From the NCBI RefSeq assembly GCF_014207445.1, contig NZ_JACHEM010000018.1, positions 1-64,000 of the forward strand: a stretch of 64,000 nt of DNA, read 5' to 3'. The position numbers and the translations under genes are program-made. The stretch's first letter is position 1. Every line of letters starts with the position of its first letter. Under the pieces are notes generated by a model. It worked only from the letters and a program-made list of their open reading frames with translations. It ran no database searches and was not told the origin of the DNA. Origin of the DNA: Streptomyces candidus (lineage in GTDB: Bacteria > Actinomycetota > Actinomycetes > Streptomycetales > Streptomycetaceae). Below are positions 8,059 to 16,414 of the stretch, one piece after another.

Positions 8059-8219
8059 TACAGGTTCCTCCTAGCGATGGCTGCGGCCAGCCGCCGCAGC
8101 ACGCCATGAAGAACGGGCCGGACCGCGTTCGGGATACGCCATGTGGGGGACTTCCACCCGACAGTATGAATCTCGGACCGGAGGGCGACGGTCCGCTTGC
8201 GGTCGGCCGAGGGCGTCGA

Positions 8220-8888
8220 TCAGTCCGTCAGGCCATGTCGGACGGCATAGAGGGCTGCCTGGGTGCGGTCCGCGAGGTCGAGCTTCATCAGGATGTTCGA
8301 CACATGGGTCTTGACGGTCTTCTCCGAGAGGACGAGGGCGCGGGCGATCTCCCGGTTGGAGCGGCCGTCCGCGATCAGCGCGAGGACTTCGCGCTCGCGG
8401 TCGGTGAGGGAGGTGCTGCGGCCCTGCCCGTTGTGCGGAACGTCCTGGGCGAGGAGCGCACCGGCGACTTCCGGCTGGAGGAGTACGTGCCCGGCGTGGA
8501 CGGAACGGATGGCTCCGGCGAGCGCGTCCGGGTCGACGTCCTTGTAGACGTACCCGGAGGCACCTGCGCGCAGGGCGGGCACCACGGTGCGTTGCTCCGT
8601 GAAGCTGGTGACGATCAGTACCCGGGCGGGGTTGTCGAGTGCGCGGAGCCTGCGGAGCGCCTCGATGCCGTCGGTGCCGGGCATCTTGATGTCCATCAGG
8701 ACGACGTCCGGGCGCAGGGATTCCGCCTGGGCGACTCCTTCCGCGCCGTCGGCCGCCTCGCCGACGACCTCTATGTCCTCCTGGACTTCGAGGAAGGTGC
8801 GCAGGCCGCGGCGGACGACCTGGTGGTCGTCGACCAGCAGGACGCGGATCATGGTCCGTGCGGGACGGGTGGGGCCGGTCTCAGGCAC
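8220..8888 (-). CDS. NarL/FixJ family response regulator
   Basis: A 222-residue response regulator. The receiver domain has acidic DD (LLVDDHQVV), the phosphoacceptor Asp in VVLMDIKMPGTDG, the switch Thr in IVTSF and the Lys in YVYKD. The C-terminal LuxR-type helix-turn-helix starts with LTDREREVLALIADGRSNRE and contains SEKTVKTHVSNIL. GTG 8888 overlaps the stop codon of the kinase gene by eight bases, so the two are translationally coupled; ATG 8852 (MIRVLLVDD) is an alternative start. Its targets are unknown; the downstream chaplin gene is a candidate only by position. Confidence 0.93.
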   Translation of the reverse strand: MPETGPTRPARTMIRVLLVDDHQVVRRGLRTFLEVQEDIEVVGEAADGAEGVAQAESLRPDVVLMDIKMPGTDGIEALRRLRALDNPARVLIVTSFTEQRTVVPALRAGASGYVYKDVDPDALAGAIRSVHAGHVLLQPEVAGALLAQDVPHNGQGRSTSLTDREREVLALIADGRSNREIARALVLSEKTVKTHVSNILMKLDLADRTQAALYAVRHGLTD

Positions 8889-10200
8889 CGGGAACCTCCA
8901 TTGTGATCGTGGTGCCCTCGCCGGGCGCCGATTCCACCGTCAGGGTGCCGCCGACGCCGCTCGCCCGGTCCCGCATGGACACCAGGCCGAGGTGACGGCC
9001 CGCGCGGCGCACTCCCCCGGGCTCGAAGCCGCAGCCGTCGTCGGTGACGCCGAGACGGACGCGCTCGCCCCGCTTTTCGAGTACGACGTCGACGCGGGTC
9101 GCACCGGAGTGGCGCAGGGCGTTGTGCAGGGCTTCCTGAGCGACGCGGAGCAGGGCCTCCTCCTGGGCGGCGGGGAGGGCCCGTACGCCGCAGCTGTCGA
9201 AGACGACGTGGGCGCTGTGGGCGCGGTCCATGACCTGGATCTGGGTACGCAGGGTGGCGACGAGGCCGTCCTCGTCGAGCGCGGCGGGCCGCAGTTCGAC
9301 GACGGCGGACCGGAGTTCGTCGGCGGCTTCGGCGGCGAGGTCGGCGACCTGGTGGAGTTCCGCCTTGGCGCGGGCCGGATCGCGGTCGACGAGAGCGGTG
9401 GCGGCCTGGGCGGTGAGGCGCAGCGAGAAGAGCTTCTGGCTGACGGCGTCGTGCAGTTCGTGGGCCAGCCGGGAGCGTTCCTCCGCGATGGTGAGTTCGC
9501 GGCTGCGCTCGTACAGGCGGGCGTTGGTGAGGGCGATGGCGGCGTGCTGGGCCAGGATCGTGAGGAGTTCCTCGTCGGCTGCGGTGAAGCCGCAGCCGCC
9601 CTCGGGCTTGGGGCAGCGCTTGTTGGCGAGGAAAAGGGCACCGATGACCTCGTCGCCGTCCCGGATGGGCAGGCCCAGGAAGTCGGACATGTCGGGGTGG
9701 GCGTCGGGCCAGCCCTCGAAGCGGGGGTCCTTGCGCACGTCGGCGAGGCGCTCGGTGGCGTCGCCGTGCAGCATCGCGGCGAGGATGCCGTGCTGGCGGG
9801 GCAGCGGGCCGATGGCCTTCCACTGTTCCTCGCTGACGCCGTCGACGACGAACTGGGCGAAGCCGCCGTGGTCGTCCGGGACGCCGAGAGCGGCGTACTC
9901 GGCGTCGAGGAGCTCCCGCGCGGAGGCGACGATCGTCTTGAGCACGTCCCGGACTTCGAGGTGGCGGCTCATGGCGAGGAGGGCGGTACTCACGGCGGCG
10001 AGGCCGGACGGAGCGGAGGGGGCGGGGGGCGCGGGGGTCAGGGGTTGCGCCGGGTCTGCGGGGGTCTGTGCGGGGGCGGGTGCCCGGCACGGCGACGCCG
10101 AAGGGCGGCCCGGAGCCGCGCTCTCCCCCGCCGTCGGAGGGCCGGCCGGGGCTTCCGGGGGTGCCGTACGGGGGCGGCGAACGCGTCGGGGCCTGGTCAT
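8881..10200 (-). CDS. GAF-domain sensor histidine kinase (HisKA_3 type)
   Basis: About 439 residues. A Pro/Ala-rich, probably disordered N-terminus of about 65 residues is followed by a GAF domain (about residues 80-225; LGLPIRDGDEVIGALFLANK), a HisKA_3 dimerisation region with the phosphoacceptor His in HELHDAVSQKLFSL, and a HATPase domain (EALHNALRHSGATR, DDGCGFEPGG). There is no membrane segment, so it senses a cytosolic signal, possibly through GAF ligand or redox chemistry. ATG 10200 is chosen; 10236 is possible and neither has a strong ribosome site. Cognate regulator gene overlaps downstream. Confidence 0.92.
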   Translation of the reverse strand: MTRPRRVRRPRTAPPEAPAGPPTAGESAAPGRPSASPCRAPAPAQTPADPAQPLTPAPPAPSAPSGLAAVSTALLAMSRHLEVRDVLKTIVASARELLDAEYAALGVPDDHGGFAQFVVDGVSEEQWKAIGPLPRQHGILAAMLHGDATERLADVRKDPRFEGWPDAHPDMSDFLGLPIRDGDEVIGALFLANKRCPKPEGGCGFTAADEELLTILAQHAAIALTNARLYERSRELTIAEERSRLAHELHDAVSQKLFSLRLTAQAATALVDRDPARAKAELHQVADLAAEAADELRSAVVELRPAALDEDGLVATLRTQIQVMDRAHSAHVVFDSCGVRALPAAQEEALLRVAQEALHNALRHSGATRVDVVLEKRGERVRLGVTDDGCGFEPGGVRRAGRHLGLVSMRDRASGVGGTLTVESAPGEGTTITMEVPGA

Positions 10201-10935
10201 GCGGTCACCGTACCGGCGGGGGTACGGCGGAGGCATCGGGCCCGGGGACGCCTGAGGCCGGTCCCGCGGCCTAGGCCTGAGGGCGGGCAGGGAGTGGGTC
10301 TCCGGACCGGGACGGACGGTGGCCGGTCTCCCGCGCGCGGATTTCGCCCCGAGGGTCGAGCGACCGAGCCGCGTCGGCGGGAGGGCCTGGCCGGGGACGG
10401 CAGGCCGGGACCCGTCGCCCCGGGCGGGGCGGTGAGGGGATCAGCCGGTCGGGGCGGACGAGGAACACAGGACGGGCGGGGCGTCACAGCGAGGAGCTCC
10501 GGCCGGGCGCAACGGTGCGGAGCCCGGGCCGAGCAGAGGGCCGGGCGGAACGGCCAGGAGCCTGGGCGGTGGTTGTCGTCGGGGCGGTCCGGGCTGTCCC
10601 GGGGCGCTCTGCGACTCCGGGAGGAGGGTTGCGGAGGCGCCCTCGTACCAGGGGAGGAGATCTGTTACGGAGAGCTTTGCGGTCGTGACGTCATGTGAGT
10701 TCGACGGAGGCCCGATGTGAGCCCGCACATAGGACACAGGTCACTTACGAAGCCGTGTAGTCGACGGTTAAGTGCACTCTGAGCGGGCAGGGCGGGGGTC
10801 CGGGACGGTCCTGCGGCGCCCCCGCTCCACTATCGCGCTTCGTAGGTAGCGTCTTTGCCTGGGCATTTTGCGGCCGCTAACAATGGCTGCCGTCGCACAC
10901 TCTGCGGCGCTTCCCCGTCCGAGAGGTTCGTCTGC
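10201..10935. other. 735-bp gap between the kinase and transglycosylase genes
   Basis: No convincing gene. The first 400 bp are extremely GC-rich and low in signal. The last 300 bp are less GC-rich and look regulatory: a TGACGTCA palindrome at 10686-10693, a Crp-like inverted repeat at 10715-10730, and A/T-containing promoter-like stretches around 10740-10770 and 10835-10870. A minus-strand frame at 10441-10737 was considered and not accepted because it lacks a ribosome site and recognisable features. Most of the regulatory sequence faces the transglycosylase gene. Confidence 0.55.
10715..10730 (+). promoter_or_regulatory. Crp-like inverted repeat upstream of the transglycosylase gene
   Basis: ATGTGAGCCCGCACAT has perfect five-base arms around six bases and fits the TGTG-N6-CACA core recognised by Streptomyces Crp. 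It lies 206 bp upstream of the transglycosylase start. Crp controls germination and some cell-wall hydrolase genes in S. coelicolor, which makes the position plausible, but binding is not demonstrated. Confidence 0.45.
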
Positions 10936-11604
10936 ATGTCCGCCAACTCTGGCCATTATCGGCTGACCAAGACCCACCGGGTCTCGATCGCCGGCGTCGC
11001 CGCTCTCGGCGCCGCCTCCCTCGCGCTCACCCTGCTGCCCGGCGGCGGAACCGCCGAGGCCGGTATGCAGCACGTGGCGCCGGTCGCGATGGTCGCCTCC
11101 CAGGACATCGGCACCGCCAAGACCAGCATCGCCGCCCAGCACGCCGCCGCCGACAAGCGGGCCAAGGATGCCGCGGCCGCCAAGGCCAAGGCCGAGGCGA
11201 AGGCGAAGGCCGAGGCGGACGCGAAGAAGCGCGCCGCGACCAAGGCGGCCGCCTCCCGGGCCGCCGCGCGCAAGCCGGTGTACGCGAACAACCTGGACGG
11301 CTGGATCCGCGAGTCGCTGGCCGTGATGAAGGCGAAGGGCATCCCCGGCTCGTACGAGGGACTGCACCGCAACATCATGCGCGAGTCGACCGGCAACCCG
11401 CGGGCCAAGAACGGCTGGGACATCAACGCGCAGAACGGCACCCCGTCGGTCGGTCTGCTCCAGGTCATCCAGCCGACGTTCAACGCTTACCACGTGCCGG
11501 GCACCCCGCACGACATCTACCACCCGGTCTCCAACATCACGGCCGCGGCCAACTACGCCGCCGACCGTTACGGCTCGATCGACAACGTCAACGGCGCCTA
11601 CTGA
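10936..11604 (+). CDS. Secreted lytic transglycosylase (SLT-like domain)
   Basis: A 222-residue exported cell-wall hydrolase. A Sec signal sequence lies at residues 15-43 (VSIAGVAALGAASLALTLLP, then an AEA-like cleavage site), followed by a highly charged Ala/Lys helical linker of about 60 residues (KAKAEAKAKAEADAKKRA) and a C-terminal SLT-type domain. The catalytic Glu is in NIMRESTGNPRAKN, and the substrate-groove motif is SVGLLQVIQPTFNAYH. It should cleave peptidoglycan glycan strands during growth or germination. The Ala/Lys linker probably spans or binds the wall. ATG 10936 is chosen because it places the signal peptide correctly; GAGAGG lies upstream. Confidence 0.87.
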   Translation: MSANSGHYRLTKTHRVSIAGVAALGAASLALTLLPGGGTAEAGMQHVAPVAMVASQDIGTAKTSIAAQHAAADKRAKDAAAAKAKAEAKAKAEADAKKRAATKAAASRAAARKPVYANNLDGWIRESLAVMKAKGIPGSYEGLHRNIMRESTGNPRAKNGWDINAQNGTPSVGLLQVIQPTFNAYHVPGTPHDIYHPVSNITAAANYAADRYGSIDNVNGAY

Positions 11605-11613
11605 TACGTACCG

Positions 11614-11671
11614 GCGCACAGACGAAGGGCGGCCCCCGGAGCATTCCGGGGGCCGCCCTTCGTCTGTGCGC
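11614..11671. terminator. Perfect 27-bp inverted repeat, bidirectional terminator
   Basis: Arms at 11614-11640 and 11645-11671 are perfectly complementary over 27 bp with a four-base loop (GCAT). It lies between the transglycosylase stop and the stop of the convergent FHA/ABC gene, ten bases before the latter would be read on the minus strand, so it can end both transcripts. There is no T tract. Confidence 0.85.
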
Positions 11672-11678
11672 TAGCGGG

Positions 11679-14267
11679 TCACTTGCGCATGACCTCGGGC
11701 TCGTGCCGGCGCAGCAGGCGCGCGACCGCGAACCCGCAGATCACGCCGAGGGCCAGCAGGACCGCGATGTTGATGCCCCACTGCGAAGCGGTGTGCTCCC
11801 AGAGGGGGTCGAGGTCGGTGGGGTTCTTCTGGTCCCACGGCGGCATCAGGTGTGCCAGGTCGAGCGTGGTACCGGCGGCACCGATGGCCCACCGGGACGG
11901 CATCAGCCAGGCGAACTGCTCCAGGCCGATCTGTCCGTACACCTTGAAGAGGATGCCGGTGAACACGACCTGGACGATCGCGAACATGACCAGCAGCGGC
12001 ATCGTCTTCTCGGAGGTCTTCACCAGCGAGGAGATGACCAGCCCGAACATCATCGAGGTGAAGCCGAGCGCGATCACCGCGACGCAGATCTCGACCGCGG
12101 GCAGCATGATCAGGCCCTCGGCCGGGAGGGCCCGGGTGGAGAAGCCGATGGCGCAGATGATGACGCCCTGGAACGCCGTGATCACGCCGAGGACGATGAC
12201 CTTGGACATCAGGTACGCGGAGCGGGACAGGCCGGTGGCCCGTTCGCGCTCGTAGATCACCCGTTCCTTGATCAGCTCGCGGACCGAGTTCGCGGCGCCG
12301 GAGAAGCACATGCCGACCGCGAGGATCAGCATGATCGTTCCCGCGTCGCCGTTGAACCTCGACGGCGGCTTGGGCGGGCCGAGACCGAAGTCGGCCGGGA
12401 TGACGACGCTGACCAGGCCCAGCACGGCGGGCAGGATCACCATCAGGCCCAGGAAGCCCTTGTCCGACGCGATGACGGAGACGTACCGCCGGATCAGCGT
12501 CGTGAGCTGCGCGCCCCAGCCCTGCGGCTTCGGCGGGCGCATCTGCTGAGGGGGCGGCATGTGGACGGGGGTCGCGGCTACGGCGTCGATGTCCGCGGCG
12601 TACATCTGGTAGTGCTGCGAGCCGCGCCAGCGGCCCGCCCAGTCGTAGTCGCGGTAGTTCTCGAACGCGGAGAAGACGTCGGCCCAGGTGCTGTAGCCGA
12701 AGAAGTTGAGCGCTTCCTCCGGGGGGCCGAAGTACGCGACGGAGCCGCCGGGCGCCATCACCAGGAGCTTGTCGCAGATGGCGAGCTCGGCCACCGAGTG
12801 GGTCACGACCAGGACGGTGCGGCCGTCGTCGGCGAGGCCGCGCAGCAGCTGCATGACGTCGCGGTCCATGCCCGGGTCGAGGCCCGAGGTGGGCTCGTCG
12901 AGGAAGATCAGCGAGGGCTTGGTCAGCAGCTCAAGGGCCACCGAGACACGCTTGCGCTGGCCACCGGAGAGGGAGGTGACCTTCTTCTCCTTGTGGATGT
13001 CCAGCTTGAGCTCGCCGAGGACCTCGTCGATCCGCTGGTTGCGCTCCGCCTCGGAGGTGTCCGCGGGGAAGCGCAGCTTGGCGGCGTACTTGAGGGCCTT
13101 CTTGACGGTCAGTTCCTTGTGCAGGATGTCGTCCTGCGGGACCAGACCGATGCGCTGGCGCAGCTCGGCGAACTGCTTGTAGAGGTTCCGGTTGTCGTAG
13201 AGGACGTCGCCCTTGTTGGCGGGCCGGTAGCCGGTGAGCGCCTTGAGCAGGGTCGACTTTCCGGAGCCGGAGGGGCCGATGACCGCGATGAGCGACTTTT
13301 CGGGGACGCCGAAGGAGACGTCCTTGAGGATGTCCTTGCCGCCGTCGACCGTCACCGTGAGGTGGCGGGCGGAGAAGGAGACCTCACCGGTGTCGACGAA
13401 CTCTTCCAGCCGGTCGCCGACGACGCGGAAGGTGGAGTGGCCGACGCCGACGATGTCGTTGGGGCCCAGCAGCGCCGTGCCGGACTTCTGCATCGGCTGG
13501 CCGTTGATGTACGTGCCGTTGTGCGAGCCGAGGTCGCGGATCTCCATGCGGCCGTCGGGCGTCGCGTGGAACTCCGCGTGCAGCCGGGAGACCTGGAGGT
13601 CGGAGACGACCAGCTCGTTCTCCAGGGCACGGCCGATGCGCATGACCCGGCCCAGTGCCATCTGGTGGAACGTGGTCGGGCTGCGGTCGCCGTAGACAGG
13701 CGGGGCCCCCGCGACACCGCCGGCCTGGCCGCCCTGCGGCACGTGCGCCTGGGCGGCGGGCGTCTGCTGGTACGGCGGCTGCTGACTCTGCTGCTGCCAG
13801 CTCGGCTGCTGCGCCTGCTGCGGCGGCGGCCCCTGCTGGGGCTGCTGCTGCCAGCTGGGCTGCTGCCGCTGCGGAGCCTGGTGGGGCGCCTGATGCGGTG
13901 CTGCCTGCTGGTGTGCGGCCTGCGGCTGGTGCGTCTGCTGCGCGGCGGAGACAGCGCCCGGCGCGGCTCCCGAGAGCACCAGCTGCGGTCCGTCGGTGGC
14001 GTTGCCCAGGTGCACGCTGGACCCGGGGCCGATCTCCGTGTGGTGGACGCGCTGGCCCTGCGCGTACGTGCCGTTGGTGCTGCCGTGGTCTTCGATCACC
14101 CAGCTTCGGCCGCCCCAGCTGATCGAGGCGTGCCGCCACGAGACCCGGGCGTCGTCTATCACCACGTCACCCTGGGGATCGCGGCCGAGGGTGTACGACC
14201 GGGACGGATCGAGCGTCCAGGTCCTTCCATTCAATTCCAGTACGAGTTCCGGCACTCCATGCCCCAC
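11679..14267 (-). CDS. Double-FHA ABC transporter (ATPase and permease fused; Rv1747-like)
   Basis: An 862-residue fusion. FHA domain 1 is at about 5-100 (LGRDPQGDVVIDDARVSWRH), followed by a Gln/Pro-rich disordered linker at about 110-190, FHA domain 2 at about 205-295 (MRIGRALENELVVSDLQVSR), and an ABCG-type ATPase with Walker A GPSGSGKST near 332, signature LSGGQRKRVS near 432 and Walker B LIFLDEPTSGLDP near 454. The C-terminal 260 residues form an ABC2-type permease with six hydrophobic spans. FHA domains bind phosphothreonine, so transport is probably controlled by Ser/Thr kinases, as for mycobacterial Rv1747. GTG 14267 follows CGGGGGACA. The substrate is unknown. Confidence 0.92.
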   Translation of the reverse strand: MGHGVPELVLELNGRTWTLDPSRSYTLGRDPQGDVVIDDARVSWRHASISWGGRSWVIEDHGSTNGTYAQGQRVHHTEIGPGSSVHLGNATDGPQLVLSGAAPGAVSAAQQTHQPQAAHQQAAPHQAPHQAPQRQQPSWQQQPQQGPPPQQAQQPSWQQQSQQPPYQQTPAAQAHVPQGGQAGGVAGAPPVYGDRSPTTFHQMALGRVMRIGRALENELVVSDLQVSRLHAEFHATPDGRMEIRDLGSHNGTYINGQPMQKSGTALLGPNDIVGVGHSTFRVVGDRLEEFVDTGEVSFSARHLTVTVDGGKDILKDVSFGVPEKSLIAVIGPSGSGKSTLLKALTGYRPANKGDVLYDNRNLYKQFAELRQRIGLVPQDDILHKELTVKKALKYAAKLRFPADTSEAERNQRIDEVLGELKLDIHKEKKVTSLSGGQRKRVSVALELLTKPSLIFLDEPTSGLDPGMDRDVMQLLRGLADDGRTVLVVTHSVAELAICDKLLVMAPGGSVAYFGPPEEALNFFGYSTWADVFSAFENYRDYDWAGRWRGSQHYQMYAADIDAVAATPVHMPPPQQMRPPKPQGWGAQLTTLIRRYVSVIASDKGFLGLMVILPAVLGLVSVVIPADFGLGPPKPPSRFNGDAGTIMLILAVGMCFSGAANSVRELIKERVIYERERATGLSRSAYLMSKVIVLGVITAFQGVIICAIGFSTRALPAEGLIMLPAVEICVAVIALGFTSMMFGLVISSLVKTSEKTMPLLVMFAIVQVVFTGILFKVYGQIGLEQFAWLMPSRWAIGAAGTTLDLAHLMPPWDQKNPTDLDPLWEHTASQWGINIAVLLALGVICGFAVARLLRRHEPEVMRK

Positions 14268-14529
14268 TAGTTGTCCCCCGTAGTTACGCCCGTCACCGGG
14301 AGTCTAGGGATGGTGAACATCGGGGGGAACTATTTCAGGCTCCGGCTCGAATACGAAAGTCGGGCCATGTGAAGAGGGGGTGCGCGCGCCCCGCGCGCGC
14401 CCGTTGACGCAGCCGAAACACCCCCGGAGAGTGGTAAGCGCCCACGAGTGCGCATGACTCCGCATGACTGTGTACGGATCATGCATGGCCGGGCAATCCA
14501 TGTCGTACCGGTACAGATCGGGTGGCCTG

Positions 14530-16263
14530 ATGGATGCGAACGGTCGGGTCGGCGTGCGTTGGGGCGATGTGGTGCTCGCCTCGATTGCCTCTGTGAGCTG
14601 GGCTTTGGCGGGAATGGCGGGCGTCGCCGCGCTGGGGCTGCACCTGCTGGGCGCGGACTCGGCCGGGTCGCTGCGGGCCATGACGGCGGCGGTCGTCGTC
14701 CTCGCGGTGGGCGGCTCCGTCACCCCGACCGGGAACGTCTCAGCCTTCGGGATCGAGAGCGCCGCGGCACGGACGGCCGTCGATATTGCGCCACTTGGTG
14801 TGGGTCTGGTCGGCGCGCTGCTCCTGTCCTTCTCCTTCCTGCGGTCGCTCAAAAGCGCGGGAGCGGAGATTCCGGGCGCCGAACTGGCCGTCCGGGCGGG
14901 CTCGGTCGCGGTGCTGTTCCTGGGCACGCTGGCCGGCCTCGCCTGGGCGGGTCACGACGTCATCACAATTGACGGCGGAAAGCTCGGAATCGACGGAATT
15001 CCCGGGAACGACCTCCCCGGCGGCATCCAGGACCGGCTTCCGGGGGCGATCGGCGGCCTTCTTCCGGACCGGATCTCCGACCTCGTCGACGCGAAGGCGA
15101 CGGTCGGGTTCGGCGTCGACACGGCGGACTCGCTGCTCGGCGGTGCGGTGTGGGTGGTGGGCGTGCTGCTGATCGCGCTGCTCGCCTCGCGCCGTACGCC
15201 GTTGCCGCCCGGCTGGGACGCGGTGCACCGGGTGCTCCGCCCGGCCGCGTCCGCGCTGGTCGCCGTGGGGCTGCTGGCGGTGCTCGCGGGCGTCGCGGCG
15301 GCCGGGTACGCGGCGGCGGGCGACGACCACCCGGGCCGGGTGCTGGGCGCCGCGCTGCTCGGGGCGCCGAACGGGGTGTGGCTCGGCGTCGCGGTCGGGC
15401 TGTTCGTCCCCTGGCAGGGGCACGCGTCGGGACAGCTGGCGAACGTCCTGCCTGCGCCTTTCGACGAGCTGCTGTCCGCGTCCGGCGACCGGGCGTTGAG
15501 CGTGGGACGGCTCGCGGAGCTGGACGGGCGGGTGTGGCTGCTCGCTGTCGCCGCCGCCGTGGCGATGCTGTGCGCCGGGGTCGTCGCGGCGTCGCGGACA
15601 CCGCGCGACGGCCTGTCGGCGGTGGAGTACACGGGACAGTGCGCGGTGGCGCTGGGGGCCGTGACCGGTGTCGGGCTGCCGCTGATGACGTGGCTGGCCG
15701 GGGTCTCGGCGGACGCGTCGCTGTCGGTGCTCGGCTTCGACGCCTTCGGGGCGGGGATCTCGCTGCGCGGGAACCTGGCGACGGCGTTGCTGCTGGGGGT
15801 GGCCTGGGGGGCCGGGGCGGGCACGGTCGGCGCGCTGCTGGCCTGCGCGACGGGGGCGGACGGCCGGCGGGCGGTGGTGCCGACGGAGCGTGGGGGCGGG
15901 GCCCGGGCGGGGAGGGGGCAGCGGACGTATCCGGATCTGGCGTACGTGCCGGGGCCGTATCGTCCTTCGCCGCGGTACGGCCCCGACCAGGACGGGACGA
16001 ATCCGTATCTGCGGGCGTCGGACGGGGGTGGAAGGCCGCCCTCGTCCACGCCGCGGCCGGCCGGGGGGCAGGGCTCGGCTGCGCACCGCGGGGCGCAGGA
16101 CGCCCGGCACGCGGCGCCGACGGTCACGGGGATTCCCGGGCCGCCGAGGCCGCCGGAGGTGCCGGGGCGCGGGCGGCGTGGGACCGTTCCGCCGGTGCCG
16201 CCTCCTCCTCCGCCGCCGTCCGGTGAGGGGCCGCCGCCGCCGGGGAGGCCCGGACGGAAGTGA
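14530..16263 (+). CDS. Streptophobe family membrane protein
   Basis: A 577-residue protein of the Streptomyces-specific streptophobe family. It has about ten to twelve hydrophobic segments over the first 430 residues (SVSWALAGMAGVAALGLHLL, SVAVLFLGTLAGLAWAG and others) and a family-typical ALGLHLLGAD and AVGGSVTPTGNVSAFG. The last 140 residues are a cytosolic or exposed Pro/Gly/Arg-rich tail (PPVPPPPPPPSGEGPPPPG). Function is unknown. The frame is open upstream to 14464; ATG 14530 places the first hydrophobic segment in the usual position. It stands between two minus-strand and plus-strand units as an apparently single gene. Confidence 0.82.
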   Translation: MDANGRVGVRWGDVVLASIASVSWALAGMAGVAALGLHLLGADSAGSLRAMTAAVVVLAVGGSVTPTGNVSAFGIESAAARTAVDIAPLGVGLVGALLLSFSFLRSLKSAGAEIPGAELAVRAGSVAVLFLGTLAGLAWAGHDVITIDGGKLGIDGIPGNDLPGGIQDRLPGAIGGLLPDRISDLVDAKATVGFGVDTADSLLGGAVWVVGVLLIALLASRRTPLPPGWDAVHRVLRPAASALVAVGLLAVLAGVAAAGYAAAGDDHPGRVLGAALLGAPNGVWLGVAVGLFVPWQGHASGQLANVLPAPFDELLSASGDRALSVGRLAELDGRVWLLAVAAAVAMLCAGVVAASRTPRDGLSAVEYTGQCAVALGAVTGVGLPLMTWLAGVSADASLSVLGFDAFGAGISLRGNLATALLLGVAWGAGAGTVGALLACATGADGRRAVVPTERGGGARAGRGQRTYPDLAYVPGPYRPSPRYGPDQDGTNPYLRASDGGGRPPSSTPRPAGGQGSAAHRGAQDARHAAPTVTGIPGPPRPPEVPGRGRRGTVPPVPPPPPPPSGEGPPPPGRPGRK

Positions 16264-16414
16264 GGGGCCGGAGCGGATGCCGTGGCCCGCGGCGCCCGTC
16301 CTGCCCGCCGCGCGAGCCCGCCCGCCGTTCGTGCCGGGCGCTCGCCCGTGGCGCTGTCCGCCAGTCGGGACAGGTGCCGGAAGTGCGGCGCCGGGCCGAT
16401 ACGGTGGGGGAACC

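Noticed and set aside
8587..10698. A 703-residue open frame on the plus strand opposite the kinase and regulator genes
   Set aside because: It is a shadow of very GC-rich genes: it has no recognisable domain, and both minus-strand genes beneath it have clear complete domain motifs.
10441..10737. Minus-strand frame of 98 residues upstream of the transglycosylase gene
   Set aside because: No ribosome site, Pro/Arg-rich C-terminal two thirds and no recognisable family. The first 35 residues look less random, so it is left as a weak possibility only.
10700..10935. c-di-AMP (ydaO) riboswitch before the transglycosylase gene
   Set aside because: Such riboswitches precede wall hydrolases in Streptomyces, and a few stretches (GGTAGCG, GCTAAC, CCCCGTCCGA) recall it, but the conserved core and its order are not present.
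11703..14270. An 855-residue plus-strand open frame opposite the FHA/ABC transporter
   Set aside because: Composition is low-complexity Arg/Gly/Asp typical of antisense frames at high GC; the minus-strand gene has full Walker, signature and FHA motifs.
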